Shown here piece by piece: positions 10,691-24,400 of a DNA stretch of 64,000 bases; positions within the stretch are counted from its first letter, which is position 1, and each line of letters begins with the position of its first letter. The translations under genes and the position numbers were made by a program. Under the pieces are notes generated by a model. It had not been told where the DNA came from, did not search any database, and worked only from the letters and a program-made list of their open reading frames with translations. The DNA is from Trileptium ribeirensis (lineage: Eukaryota > Nematoda > Enoplea > Enoplida > Thoracostomopsidae): assembly GCA_030248225.1 (NCBI GenBank), contig JASANE010019471.1, positions 94,088 to 158,087 of the forward strand, given 5' to 3'.

Positions 10691-12428
10691 AGCGAAATGG
10701 CATCCGCAATATATTAAATGAAGTACATGAGTTATGAAGGAAGAATCGACTTCTAAGCCCAACATGTAATAATCGTGGATGTCAGTAAAAGATGCATGAA
10801 TACGGTGAAATACATAACACCCGTTTAGCAGAATACAGTAAAAATAAAGAATATGAATACAGTATGATACTTATGATTCTTTAAACATCGGCAAAACGGC
10901 GGAGAGCTAACTAAATTACATGAAGTTAGATAGAGCCTATGAATCCAGAAAATGGGACACACATCGCTTATTTAGACGGCTTTTTAAGAATAGCTACTGA
11001 AAATCAAAATTCCTTGAAAAGAAAACTATCTAAACCCTAAGTTATGAATTTAAATTTTAATGCGGATCGGAAACAGCATGTCGGCACTAGACAGCAGAAC
11101 ATACGCTGGATGGCAAGAAAATGAAGAAATCGACGAAGGGATTATCAAAAGTGCGGATTCGAAATGTTTCCGCTCTATTCTCACCACGTCAAGATTACTT
11201 TATACATATGTCAGACGTTGTGTAGTGGATTAAACCCGGGGTTGTTTCAAGCACCTCTGGCCTCGAACAAAAAATTTTCGCTCGAAATCAAATAAAGCGC
11301 TCGTATATTGTACTTGATATATATACATCACGAATAAAAATGGGACGAGAACGCCACAAAATACAACACTTTTATGCTTGCCCAATAGCGCTTTTAATAT
11401 ATGATATATACTATTAATGAGTAATGGATAATTATATATACCATAATCCTATATTTGGAACAACTGTCACGAAAAATTTAAAAATTGAATCGACTTAATT
11501 CGAGCTCAGCTTCGTCAAAACGTGTAAGCTCAGCTTCGTCAAAACGTGTAAGTAGTTATATTACTCAGTTTGAAAATGAAATGTGTCCGACGTATACAAA
11601 CGAGAACGAAACTCGTGATAATGCTCAAAAATTTTTACAATCCAACTAAATTATTGAAACATAATGTATATTCCACAGATTTTCAGGATTAAGTGCCGGG
11701 GGTTATTCGCTCGCAATAAAATAATGTTATCAGCAAAACCACTGTTTCCTAATTCACACCGTCTCTCCTTCGGGAAAGCGCTAAACGTTTAATGTACTAT
11801 ATACGATGTATATACTACCTACATTAGAAAAGTATTCCGTTCACATTATCCAGTTATTGTGAACGAATTTGACTCCAATGTGAACGTAAAGCCATTCGTA
11901 AAATATTTGTTTAATCAAATATATACATACATAATGATAGCTCAAATATATACCAAATAAGACACAAGATCTAAGAATCCATTCATTTACACTTTATACC
12001 TGAATGACACTGGAAACCTATTGGCCAAGATCGGACAAAGCGTCTAATCCCTTTATGCTCAAAGATATTTCTCCATTCCATAAACCTAATTGCTTAAAAC
12101 GTAAGCGAAAATTTACAGGCGAACCGAATGGTAATGAATAGAATAAAAATCTACGACTACAACTACATATAGTGAGGATGCCTAGTAACACAGTTTATTT
12201 GCCGCACATGAAGGAACACACGATAGTTACTTCGATCCACCATGTATATGTACTAAGTCGCGCAAGCGAAGCAAATATCTATGATATTTAGGTAAAGAAG
12301 ATACTGAAAAGTAACATTCAGGCAAATTTAAAACTTTCCAACGCGCATGTAGAACGTTGTAGCATGTCCAGACTTTAAAAATAGGCAATGGTTTCAAGTG
12401 TATATATATTATAGCAAGAGTTTATGAC
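10691..12428. other. Non-coding, AT-rich stretch
   Basis: Stops are frequent in all frames and nothing is recognised. It may include the decayed continuation of the polymerase relic. A 21-bp direct repeat beginning AGCTCAGCTTCGTC occurs twice near 11500-11555. TATATA-rich runs are common. Confidence 0.4.
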
Positions 12429-13009
12429 TTCTTGAGAAGAGTATGACACTACTCGACATCACCATATAATCGCGTCGGGCATGACACGATCCATTTCTTC
12501 CTTAACCCTCATCTTTGTGCTATCAGACCATGGGCCAAAGTAAACCTGAGGGGCGTAAATAAAATGCAGGCCATGCCGTTCTCGATATACTAAGCCTAAG
12601 CTAAGGTCCTTATATAACACATACACTAAGCCTATATCGGGGGGCTACCGCCCCCCAAACCCCCCGCTCTAAGCTGTTCTTTTTTCTAACGTTATAACGT
12701 AACGCCCCTCAGGGTTACTTGGGGAGACCATGGACAAAAATTCGTCGCGATCCCCCCTACAGTTTTAAGGTGGATCGTTTGAAAACGAAATTTATTCTCT
12801 TCACGCTCTTGTTCTGAAGAGGTCGACAAAGTTTTTTTATCAAACGACCCCCTCAAAACTGTTGAGGTTCAGAACAAATTTTTGTCAATGGTATCACGAC
12901 CCCTCTCAAACCTGAGGATGATAACCCCCTCAAATCTGAAGATGGTTAAGGTCGAAATGGATCTCGTCATGCTCGCCAGGTTTGTATAGTGATATACTCT
13001 TCTCAAGAA
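12429..13009. mobile_element. Foldback/MITE-like element with long imperfect terminal inverted repeats
   Basis: TTCTTGAGAAGAGTAT at 12429 is inverted at 12994-13009. Inverted matches continue inward: GCATGACACGATCCATTTC (12484) with GAAATGGATCTCGTCATGC (to 12972), and AACCTGAGGGGCGT (about 12543) with ACGCCCCTCAGGGTT (about 12700-12715). The arms are unequal because the right side carries about 200 extra bases. The centre holds AAGCCTAAGC-type units and a GC-rich inverted repeat CGGGGGGCTACCGCCCCCC, which recurs in the Merlin element at 38 kb. No ORF is present, so any movement would need a transposase from elsewhere. I see no clear target duplication. Confidence 0.8.
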
Positions 13010-15242
13010 ATTATCATGCACTCTTAATAATAGTAAATTGTTAGCCGGAGGCAAAATATCGTGATAAGGGCACATACAGAAGTCTGACGTTTTCCGGGCT
13101 TAACCCAAATTCGTTAAAGCTGTGTTCCATATGCAGTTGCAAACAATGGCCATGACAATTCATTTCGACTTCTCTCAAACACAGATCGGGGCAAACGAAA
13201 CTAAACTATTATTAATTAAACTGTTGCGGAGTTCTGTTTTAGGTATCATTACATAACCTGCCCGCCGCTGAAAGTTTAAACGCCATTTTACAATCTAAAT
13301 CTCCATACGGTCGAGGGTAAATGCCGACTGGCATAAGTGAATTGTAGGAACGCGGGGGACCTCATGTTCTTAAAATGATGCTTAAAATTACAATATTTTA
13401 CTAAGCATTATTTTCAAACCATGTAATTAAATAAGAAATTTATCATGATGGAGAGTTTAGTAATGTTTTCCATTAAGTACGCAGACTCCGTTTCATTTTA
13501 ACATGGACCATAACCGTAAAAAGCAGGACCACAGTACATGCCGAAAATGACTAAATGACTATGACTCGCTCAAAATTTACTAATTTTAATGGTTTCGAAA
13601 TCTTGAGCTCCTCGAAATATGACTGATATTTCTGCCACGCACTATACTGTCCATATTACGAAATTTTTAACTAATATGATATGCAAGTCCTTGGATATCT
13701 TTCCGGTACTTATGGGCGATTGACTGTCTCGACTCAACGTGATGTCCGTCTTCTCCATTCCTTATACTGGAACAATCATTATCCCTATCATTTTTTCCTA
13801 TAACGACTTTATCACTCTATTATTGCAAAAACCTGGAGCTCTCCTAAAACCTAACGTTTCGACACGTATAACGAACACCTCTGACCTCAGGCGTCAATTG
13901 TAACCAGTTAAATAATCCCAAATTACACATTTTATACATATGGTACAATTACACACCATAACCACATAATAGCAAGAATAGAACTAATATAATGTTAATA
14001 TTGTTGATTGATATATTATTTTGATTATTATCCGTGCATAAAACCGAATAACATTATAGAAACTTATTTCCTCTCCATTTTTCGAAACGGCTGATTCACA
14101 ACCTCCCTAAACTTATCCATGAATCACATTCAAAACTGTTTGCCAAAAGTTTTTCTGGATTCAAATAAACTTCGATCTTGCTGGGAAAATCTTTTAGCGA
14201 GTCAACTCATTGTGCAGTTACAGGATAAAGTACTAAAAAATGAAACGAAGTTAATTTATTTCCATTTAAACAAAAATCGACTGTTTAGTAATTTATTAAT
14301 TTGGCAAAGTTCGAGCGCGTTAAAATGAAAAAAAATGTTTTCGATTAAACAGTGCTACTTAATGTAACGAATTTCGTTTAAACCAAAATCACTCGATCGC
14401 TTTATCGTTCGATTTCGTCTACATTCGAATATATATATTCTGATTGTAATAGTAAGCGTATACTGTGTAAACTCAAATCACCAATATGTTCGGTCTCTTA
14501 TGTTTTTCATATTGACCACACCAATAAATATTCCCCGTAATAACACAACTACACAGATCTAAACATTTTGCACCAACATCGTTAAGCCAGCTATGAAACC
14601 CATAGGCAAAAGCGAATTCCACAAGTAATAATCCCGACGTATGATGAGTAAGAGTAGTCGAATCTTTTATTTACGTAGGAGCCTTCAAGACCGATGTTTT
14701 ACTTGTCGCACAGTAACAACGGAACTTTCCTTCGATGGCAGGATCCAATCACATTAGTACTAGCAGACACACGTCCGCAGTTCAAACAAAAGTGCCCATC
14801 ACTAAATCACAATCCCGTCACTGCCTACGCCACTAATTACTCATTGTATGCATTAATATAGGAAATTCCACGATTTGGTGTCCATTGCACTGAGATAAAA
14901 ATTATTAAGATATAAACAGAAGACGGATCGCTGCTTATTGAACGGCTAAGGTCTGGGCGATAGTCCGCAACAAACACATGCAGGGACACTAAAAAACCAG
15001 CGAATGAAGCCCGCACAACGGACAGAACGCTACAATACGACGTCGTTACCTGGGCTCGATGTCCCGTCGAAAACGTTGCAGTGTGCATCGTTAATGATTC
15101 CAGAAACCACCGTTTCACCAAGGGCGACGCAAAGCGAGATGTAAATTAATGTTGTACTTGCCTTTTGATAGCACCGTAAATTGTTGAAAAAATAATAGCA
15201 GTGGTCAGTCGTTTAACAGCAGTCAAACGCAAGCTCAAGAAG
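13010..15242. other. 3' flank of the ARL5-like gene; no other gene recognised
   Basis: The ARL5 gene is on the minus strand, so this holds its 3' UTR and downstream DNA. TTTATT at about 14668 is an AATAAA on the gene strand and could serve as a polyadenylation signal. Open frames at 14119-14328 (plus) and 14837-15121 (minus) show no recognisable motif, and I treat them as chance. Confidence 0.45.
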
Positions 15243-15450
15243 TTATCTTTTAAGCTGAGAAGCCATCCACTCCAGTCCATCTTGCAGCCTAAATAGAAAA
15301 AACTAGATGAAAAATAAAAAATAATAACAATGGTCAGTCCTTATAGCAGTCAAACAGAAATGTTAGTCAGAGGAGTTATCTTTTAAGCTCTGAAGCCGTC
15401 CATTCGAGTCTATCTTGCAGCTTAAATCGAAAAAAACTAGTCAAAAAATA
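15190..15450 (-). repeat. Tandem duplication of the terminal ARL5 exon (period about 129 bp)
   Basis: Unit 1 (from about 15191) contains the functional last exon 15288-15243. Unit 2 (from about 15320) repeats flank, exon and intron end. The extra exon, 15420-15376, still reads [14 protein letters not shown] and a stop, against [14 protein letters not shown] in the used copy. Its acceptor has changed from TTTAG|GCTG to TTTAAG|CTG, losing the G that completes the split Gly codon. Splicing into it would therefore shift the frame. Transcription meets the extra copy first. I see it as a decaying exon duplication. A regulated alternative C-terminus is less likely because of the phase break. Confidence 0.9.
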
Positions 15451-18400
15451 GTTGTCACAAGAACCTAACTGTACTGAAATCATGGATTCATATACACGAT
15501 TCAGGCTACATTTTTTAAATTAAACTGAATTAATGATCGCGTTAATTCAAACAGTAAAATGCGTAACGAGGGTACACTGAGAGTGCTATTCATAGTGTTT
15601 ATAACAAAACATACTGGCTCATTTTTCAACAATTACTAAAATAATGTTGAGAACTACTATTATAGTGTAAAAATGTGCTATCGTGTTTTGTTACAATGTT
15701 CATTGCTTGTGTTCGGTAGCGCAGGGTGAGGACGACATATTTGAGTTTACGTTGCGTTAGTGCAGCAACGGAAGTAGTGAAATTTGGTCTCAAAGAGGTA
15801 TTCTACTGTCTAATGTAATCTTCACCGGCCGAGACTGGAGTATTAGCAACAATAGGACTACTGCATCTAGGTTTAAATAATATCTAGGCACCAAATCGTT
15901 CGAAAACTAAGACTTTATAATTCAGACACAGGATTGTGACAATTATGTTTGAATCGTTATCTCTTGAAACAAACATGTAGTAGAGTGATTTCTATTATGT
16001 GACTAGCCTACGTCAAGCAAGCCACGTACAGCCATGGACAGAATAAACCGTATACGCACACACGCAAACGCGCTTAAATACACACGCATACAAAAAAGTT
16101 TAAACGCATTTAAGTATGTGAGCGTGTGGGTTTTGGGCAGTTAATTCTGTCCGACACTGTAATGTCGAAATTCCAGTAACATTCAGACACATTAGTGCTT
16201 TGCAACTTTCAATGCTCTATTCCGGTTATGTTTTTCGCATGAAAAGTCAGAATTGGCAACTAATTTTTTTGTCCGCGCGGGCGAAACAGTCGGAAAGCAA
16301 GAAATATTAAGTAGCGATACAAAAATGTTAACAAAAATCGTCAACTCATTCACAACAATAATTAAGTGTGAGTAAAAACTGGCCAATGATTCGTGAAGTT
16401 CCAACTCCCAAGTTTTTTAACAGAAAAGTGGCTAAAATAAATCAAAATACTAACCCGTCTCCAGTTAACGCACAGCAAGCGACAATTTGATGGCGATGTG
16501 TTTTCATCGAGGCAAGATTTAGTTCGTGTGAGATTTCGGCTGGCGACATACATCCTTTAACGTCTTGTTTATTGGCAAATATTAGAATGGCAGATCGCTT
16601 TAGGTCCTAAATCAATGATACCGACGTTTAACTCGTGTCGAAGTATGTCGTCAAATGTTTTCGTTGAATCTGTTAACATTCTGGCCTCTCCCTTATAGAT
16701 GGGAGTGGGTTATCTCCGACTAGGCTATTCTCCTAACCCACGCGTCGAAATTCCCCATGTTCGGCCACACCACACTGTTGAAATTGTACGTTCTATTTGT
16801 TTAGGATGTTATATTTTCGTTTAATGGGTGACGAAATGCATTGTTAGTGATCTCGGGGCAATAAAATAAAAAAGTTACGACCACTAATAATACCGTCACT
16901 GCCGAATATACGCAGCAAAAATAACTGAAAATTTGAAATTCCTCCAACTCCGTCTAAAGATTTTCACTCGAGAATGAACATAACGCTCCATGAAAATATC
17001 ACATTTTTCTGCTAGTGAAAAGACTAGGCGTTGAAAATATTTTTTCAAACTCTGGCCTGTCCACAGTGGTGGGTGGGGGACCCACACTTTCCAAATCCCC
17101 CATGTTCGTGACATTTTCCCAAATGTCCGCCCCCACTCGGACGAAACCTTCCATGTTCAACTAATTCCAAAAACTTTTATGTCTAAAAATTTATGCTTTT
17201 GTTTGCAAATTGTTTTTTAAAAATTAATTATCACTATTTATAATGCTAAAATATCGTTTTTAGCTTGAAAATACAATCACGGTAGTAAAAATGTATGAAA
17301 ATATTTAGTATTTTTACGCAAAATTTATCCCCCCCCCACTTGTAATTTTCTCCCGAGAATGAACATGGCCCCCCCCGAAGTTCCCCCCACTTTTCGGAGG
17401 CTGTGGACAGGCCAGAAATTGCTGGTCGATATTGTGATGATTCATGTAGTTGAAATGAAATTAAATAATGATATTTCAAAATTTGTCATGGACAGACAAT
17501 GGCTATTCAATGCTTATTGTTTGTGAGAAATTTCACTTTTAAACAGATGTGAATAGTAAATCATCACGTCCGATCTACTAGATTAACCAGTAGTACTTAT
17601 ATAAGTACAGTGTTTTGGCAGCAGCGGTCGCTATGTATCTTTCTGACTGGTTTGGTTTAGTTATTTCTGGTTTGACATGGATTGCTATTAAATTATCGGG
17701 CTTTAGTTGATGCTTATAAGTTTTAGTTTCCATTGGTCTATTTTAGGCCCGGCGCATTCATTAATTCTATGTTTAACTTTATTACTTGATTAACAGAATA
17801 ATTATATTTCTCAACAAGATAACGGCATAAAAACTATTAATATTTCGGCAAAATCATATATTTCCACTGAAAAGTGGCAAAACGGCGACCAAAGTTTCAC
17901 TGGGGTACGGCATTTGGTACCTCCAGAGCCAATCTAGACTTGTTTGAACGTAGGAATAGTGGAAACAGTACGGAGACAGCGTTCATTTTTACATTAACTA
18001 GATCCAGATTCCTATAAACATAGTACCGAAACCACCTGATGGATAGAAACAGGGTGCTCGCGCGTTTTTGATCCAAATTTTCCAGGAGATTCACGAAGAT
18101 TTTGGCCTATTTTCCCGGATTCAATGAAAGCCAAAGGCTGAGACACGGACCGCTTAAGCAAGTAAATATATATATTAAAATCCGTGAACACTGCTTTTTT
18201 AAATGCGCGTACACACTTACATATTTAAATGTGTGTAAAATCAATTTAAAAATGCAATGCTTGCTCACTAGGCATAACTGAATGATGCTACTGAGTCTCC
18301 GGAGGCAAGCGACGCCCAAACCGACTGAACCAGTTTTCCATTTTCAACAGTGGCAGGCCATCACGAACTTTTGGGTCGTAAGTATGATGTATTGATCTTG

Positions 18401-21400
18401 TTTTTAGCGGTCGGTGTGCCAGCGAGAACACACTAAATTTGCTGTGTGCCTTAGAACTAAAGGCATCGTTAAAGGTCTTGCATACGAACATGGCAACCTG
18501 ATTTTTGTCAGATGCAGGGTATTCACTACGTATTACTATAATGCACAAAACACAGGCGACAATCCCACAACGGTTTTGAGCAAAATGGCAAAATGACAGA
18601 GAACGTATGCTATAATGCAGTTTTGCACAAAAACAGAGCAAAGTATGCTGACTGCTATAATGCAAATATCCTGAAATTGAAAAAATTTTGGTATAATGCC
18701 ATTTTGCACACAAGCGATGATATGTTCACACAGTCAAGCACAACTTTATTTCAACAGTTCTATACAATTTCCCGGAGGTAGCAAGCAGAATTCCCGGATT
18801 TTGGCCGTTTTGGTGAGAATTCCCGGAGATTTTTCATTTTTTCGGAGGCGGGCACCCTGTATATAAAGCACGGTTACAGTTGAGTAATGATTGTAGGAAC
18901 TAACCTAAGGACAGACTGGTTACTCACTGTCGCAACAGTACAAAATGTAGAAAACTTTAGCATCAAAATATACGACGTTCAATCATTCGATGTAAACATA
19001 GCCTTTTACACTGTTTACATCAAGCTCAGGGTTCCCAGCAGAAATAACTGCCGCTCGCTCAATAGGCAGTATTAAGCGCTGACGCGTACTATGCAAAACA
19101 AATACACTTTACAGACCACCTGAAGACCTACACAAATTTCAATGGTAGAATGGCGGAGCGCGTTTCATATATATCCGAGGCTCCGAAACTCCACTAAAAC
19201 CAACCATGGCCCAGCTCTGATCCAAGGGCCCGAGAATGCATTCCGTGGTCCATCATGTTGGTCAATCAGCTCAATTTTTCGGCAAATGATTAATTTATAC
19301 GTACATAAATTTAGACTGAGGTCGGGCAAAAGTCTATTATTACAAATATTTAGGAAAATGCAAGTTAACCGCTTCCGATGTCACACATTTTCGACCCCCG
19401 CTGTAACAGTTAAAAAAAATACGTGGGTCAAAATATGGGATCGGGAGATGGCAAGTCGGTATCAGCCCACCGCGTTGAAGCCCCCGTAAACTCGCCCAAA
19501 CAAAATCGAACAAACTTCGAACAGCTCTCGAACAAATGTAAGAAGGCGCGCCAAAATTTCGTACAAGTCTTGAACACATTTCCAACAAAATTTTGAATAA
19601 CGAACAGAGAACGAAAAATAGTTCTGGCGAGTAATGTTTACGACCACTTGCTACATGTCTTAAAATTCTTTAATTTTAAGACAATAAAATAGCTTCGAAA
19701 AAACTCACCTCGTGTGACATCATTTTCGACAGTTCCATTTTCGATAGCGACAACCGCTCCCTATCAGTACTGTCAATCACCATTATGATATACTGAAAAT
19801 AGCAAATGTTCCACTGTTGTCGCGTGAAATAATTTTGTATCTTTTTTATGTCGTCACAGCTATTATATCGGCACTTCTATAGTTATGCACAAAAATATAC
19901 ACAAATCTCTCGCCGAAATGTTCGCCAGCGTTTTTCCTTTATTGCGGTCGGTAACTAATTTAGCTTTGAGATATCGTGTATTACATCTCGTCACCACTCT
20001 AAATAGATTGCTCACTTAAAGTAGGATCACCTCAAAGATGAGCGGTCCGGTGAAAATTATAGTAGTTATGAAAGAGTAAACTTAAGATGCGCCGCCAACC
20101 ATCCTCATTTGATACCATGTACAAAACAAGACAGAACAAAACTCAGATTTCAATAGCCGTACCCAATTTCGACATTTTTCTGCTGCATAAGCCAATAGCG
20201 AATGCAATTCAGTCCATGTACTTTAACACCAATGTGTTCGCGAACATTTTCAAATTATAATGTATGAAATATGAAACGGGCTATTTTTTGTTTTTATACA
20301 AAAATGAAATTTGCGTTCAGTGAACAACGAAATCGCATTTGCTTTTGACAAAAGATAAAGCGGTACATGTAAGTTTACTCATGTATTAGAGCGACGAACA
20401 TCGATTTTAGGAGGATAAATACGCTAACAACCATCATAACCGCCGCTTTGAGCACCCCTGTACTGAAAATCATAAAATCATAAAGAAATGCAACCAACAA
20501 ATGAATCATATCGTTACCGAAGTCTTTAAGCACCTTGAATTAAATTTTTAATTGTAACCTAAAGTTGTTTCAGTGCAATGTTATTCAACACGTTGTTCTT
20601 GAGATAGTCAAGCCAGCTACCAAAACTATCAAACTTTACACACGAAGTATTCGAGAGGTACCATGCTGCTCAAATCGACTATCTCTGTAACTAACAACTT
20701 AATCTACAATTACCAATTATTATATATACACAGGCATTATGTTGTATCTAGTAATACATATCTATTGTATAACATTGCTCAGTTAGCCGTATCATCTTAC
20801 TTTGTTTCGTAAGCTTATTACAGTTACTACTACGCACAAAACTGACATATTTTGTATTACATATAACTATGGCTTACGTCATTTATATATACATACATAT
20901 TGGCTATATCAACGATGCTTTTGTTACACAAGTATAGTAGCTCTACTTCGATAATAATAATAACTGTAATTACACAGGACTACATCAGCATAAAGTGAAA
21001 TCATATGGCTGCAATACTAAAACTTTGTACTTAATAGTTAGCACGATGATAACCCTAATATGATTAAAATAGTAGTTTCAAAATAATTGAAAATCGCATT
21101 GGTACAATAATTGTGCTCGTTACAGCACAATCTGGAGGCTGGAAAAAGTGAAGCAGGGTTGCGCTATTCCAGCATCCTCTCTGCCCCGAAAAAAGTGGTT
21201 CGAAGGGTCATGGGTCGGTTCCCGAAGGCGCAAGGAAAATCACATTTATTGTAACTCGACAACTGAGATAAAGTCAGGTTGGGCTCGTCGTTCCTCGTCC
21301 CGCTTGTTGAGAAAATAGCTGTACTCTCCGGAGGTAGGACTTGGGTCAAAAGAGTTTTTATATTGGCCCATGAGACCCAAAACACACGAAAATGACAATA

Positions 21401-24400
21401 TCTTCGCAACCGCTCCTTCTATGCGGATGTTTTAGTCTCATTTTTATAGAGCACCTTATCCTCTATCTGCTTGCACAATACGGGTTGCTTAAATAGCGAA
21501 ATAAGCGGATATATAATCTTAACTATTCGAGCAAGATGAGTCAGATTAGGCTTATTTTGTAAGTAGATTCTCAGTATAGAAGCAAATGTCTCAATAAATT
21601 TACATAATCGAAACTCAGAGGTCAAAACGTTTGGGGTAAGACAAGTTTCATTGCCAAAACACAATTTCTTGTCATAATCATTAAAAAATTATCACGCTAT
21701 ATACTGCAATACATACATTTCTCACCGCTTCGCTATGCCTTTACAATCAGGTTCCGTTGTTTTAAGCTTTGGCCAATTTAACAGCTCTCTGAGAGTTTAC
21801 TGCCAAGTTCATTCATTCATTGGTAACTATTTGGACCCTCACATTGCACAGAGTTCTGCTAAATAAATTCGTAGCTATCATTCAATTCTGAGAACTAGAA
21901 ACATTCGAGTTCCTCCTATCTGAAGCGCAAAAAATAATTCTACCGTCAAAACACCCATTTATCAACGCCCGCGGCACAAAAAACATTATAATACATGTTG
22001 CAAAATTATATTTCTCAGAACGGCGACAGCACATACAAAACAGTACAATGCACACAATATTTATTGCTACGTATGACGTAATCCCTTGTTTGAAACTATA
22101 CTTACATTTTACTTTTCAATCATACGTATATGCCTTGTCTGTATGTGTGCGTAAAGAGTTCCTGGTGAATATGTGACCCACCAGTGAGTAAAGCAATGCT
22201 CACGCTCAATCGTACTGCAAAATACAGACCACATATTTTTCATAAGAAGAGGATAATAAGCGCTTTTAGTAAATTGTTGTTATTCCAAAAGTCATAAAAT
22301 AAATTAGTGTTTATAAACTAATAACTTGTTTCATCAAAAAAAGGTGAACTCTGATTGTTGAATATGCATCGTAAACTGCTACATCGAGCATCAACTTATA
22401 AAATGAACCTAATATCAACCATATTGCTTGAATATTTGAATTAAAAGTGTAGTCATTGGAACTAGCGTAACGAAAAATTCTTACTGTCTTACTGGCGGAG
22501 CGGTATATAAATTTCTACGGTGTTCGTTTCATGGTTTTATGGTGACATGCATAGCACACCTTCAGCTGGGTGGATTGACTTGCACGATAGTTCATACAAA
22601 TACTTAAATTCGCTATTTGTGCCATTTAGTTAGACGTCAAAAACGGAATTCAACCTCCTTTGGGTCATAAAGGTTGGGCTCCGGTCAGGTTAAAACATGG
22701 TCCGACAAAACACGTTATGGATTATATCTCGATAACAGGTGTTGATACCTTACCAAATTAGGCTGATTTTGTATGGTAAAAAGCTGTATGTATAAGGCTC
22801 TTTTAGGATATAGGATCTGGGTTAAAGTGGGTTTTAGGTGGGCTTACAAGACCCAGAATGCACGAAAACAACAATATCTTCTAAACCGCTTGAACTATAT
22901 AGGTATTGATCTCATTTTCCAGAGCAATTCACGTTCTATATAACTGCACATAGTTTCCTGCTGTTATTGTTTGCGCTGCATGTTTGAGGCGAAATGAGGT
23001 GATCTAACGGCAAAAGAAACCAAAAATACACATAAACGCCATAAATTGGGCGCTTCCAAAAAGTTTCCTGAGCCAGGGTCCCCGGTTCATTCCCACTGGA
23101 AGCGGGAGCATAATGTTGCCGTGTTCGTATCTTTTGGGTCTCATGAGCCCAATTAAAGCCCAAATTTAAATAAATTGTTCAACATAAATAATGACAAATT
23201 GAGAGTACACCACTAGTAGTGATATAAGAGATTGCCATATAAATGAGAACAATAACACACGGATATATTATTGTTTTCGTGTATTGTGGGTCTCCTGGGC
23301 CCAATCAAAACTTAAATTTAGTTTAAATTTACTTTAATTTAAGTTTAAATTAAAATAATAAATATTTAAGTTTAAAAAAATTTAAATTGAATTTGCAACG
23401 TAAATAATAATACGATAGATGTTGAATTGCTCTACAAAAGGAGACCAATAACACCCATAAAATAATAACTACTGCAAACAACCATGAGTTAAAATAAAAT
23501 AATTTAATAAAAAATGTTAGTTCGCGTTTAATTTAACAAATTTGCATTGAGTTACAATAAAAAATATTTTATAAAAAATGTTAGTTTGCGTTTAAATTAA
23601 CTAATTTCGTTTAATCTAACATTGGCCGATTGGGTAAAACTTCAATTTCGTCTGCGTTCGATTTTATGTAAACTTATTTCTGATTGTAACTTTAACTTAG
23701 AATGGAACAATCAAGGTGGGTCTGGACCCAGGGCAGTTTCGGTTTTGGAGACATAGGATTTGCAAATAAATTCTATTACAAAGTGCAGGCTTTTAGCAGT
23801 TCGTGCTTACATGTGTACATAGTTGCTTACTGCTGGTTTCATGGATGGCCCACCTCGTTCATCCTGGCTTGGGACAGGTAGAGGATAATGTATGTATTTG
23901 CAATAATGTAAAATTCCGTTTCGTAATTACGTTTCTTTATTGTGTAAAAATTCGTGAAATTCTCGAGCCAAAAATTGTAAATCATGACCCAGATTTTAAG
24001 GTCTGGACCCAGGATCCGTTTTGAAAAAACCCTGGGACCAATCATTGTCGAGATATAATCCATAACAAGTTTTGTCGGGACCCTTTGTGACCAGATCCGC
24101 TTTCTGATTCTATTCAGCTGAAATTTACGGCCGGGAAGGCTTGGAATCCGCTTTTGTCTCTAACTAAAAGGCACAAACAGAGATTTTACGCTATCTAATG
24201 CCACATCGCGCGAGTCAATTCGCACAGCCAAATTTGAGTTATGTGTCGCCCTTAAATAATACTTAAAAAACTGACTCCGTCCAATTTTACCGCTCTAGCT
24301 GCTCAGAACTATGCCCTTTTGCTCAGAATTCATTCTGGCATTTGAAAAACAAATTAAATTAGCTTTTAAGCAAAAATCAATACCACGTGAATTTATCAAA

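Noticed and set aside
18288..18713. 141-codon minus-strand ORF
   Set aside because: It overlaps the non-autonomous CAGGGTG element, has Cys/Ser/His-rich composition without a domain, and has an equally open opposite strand.
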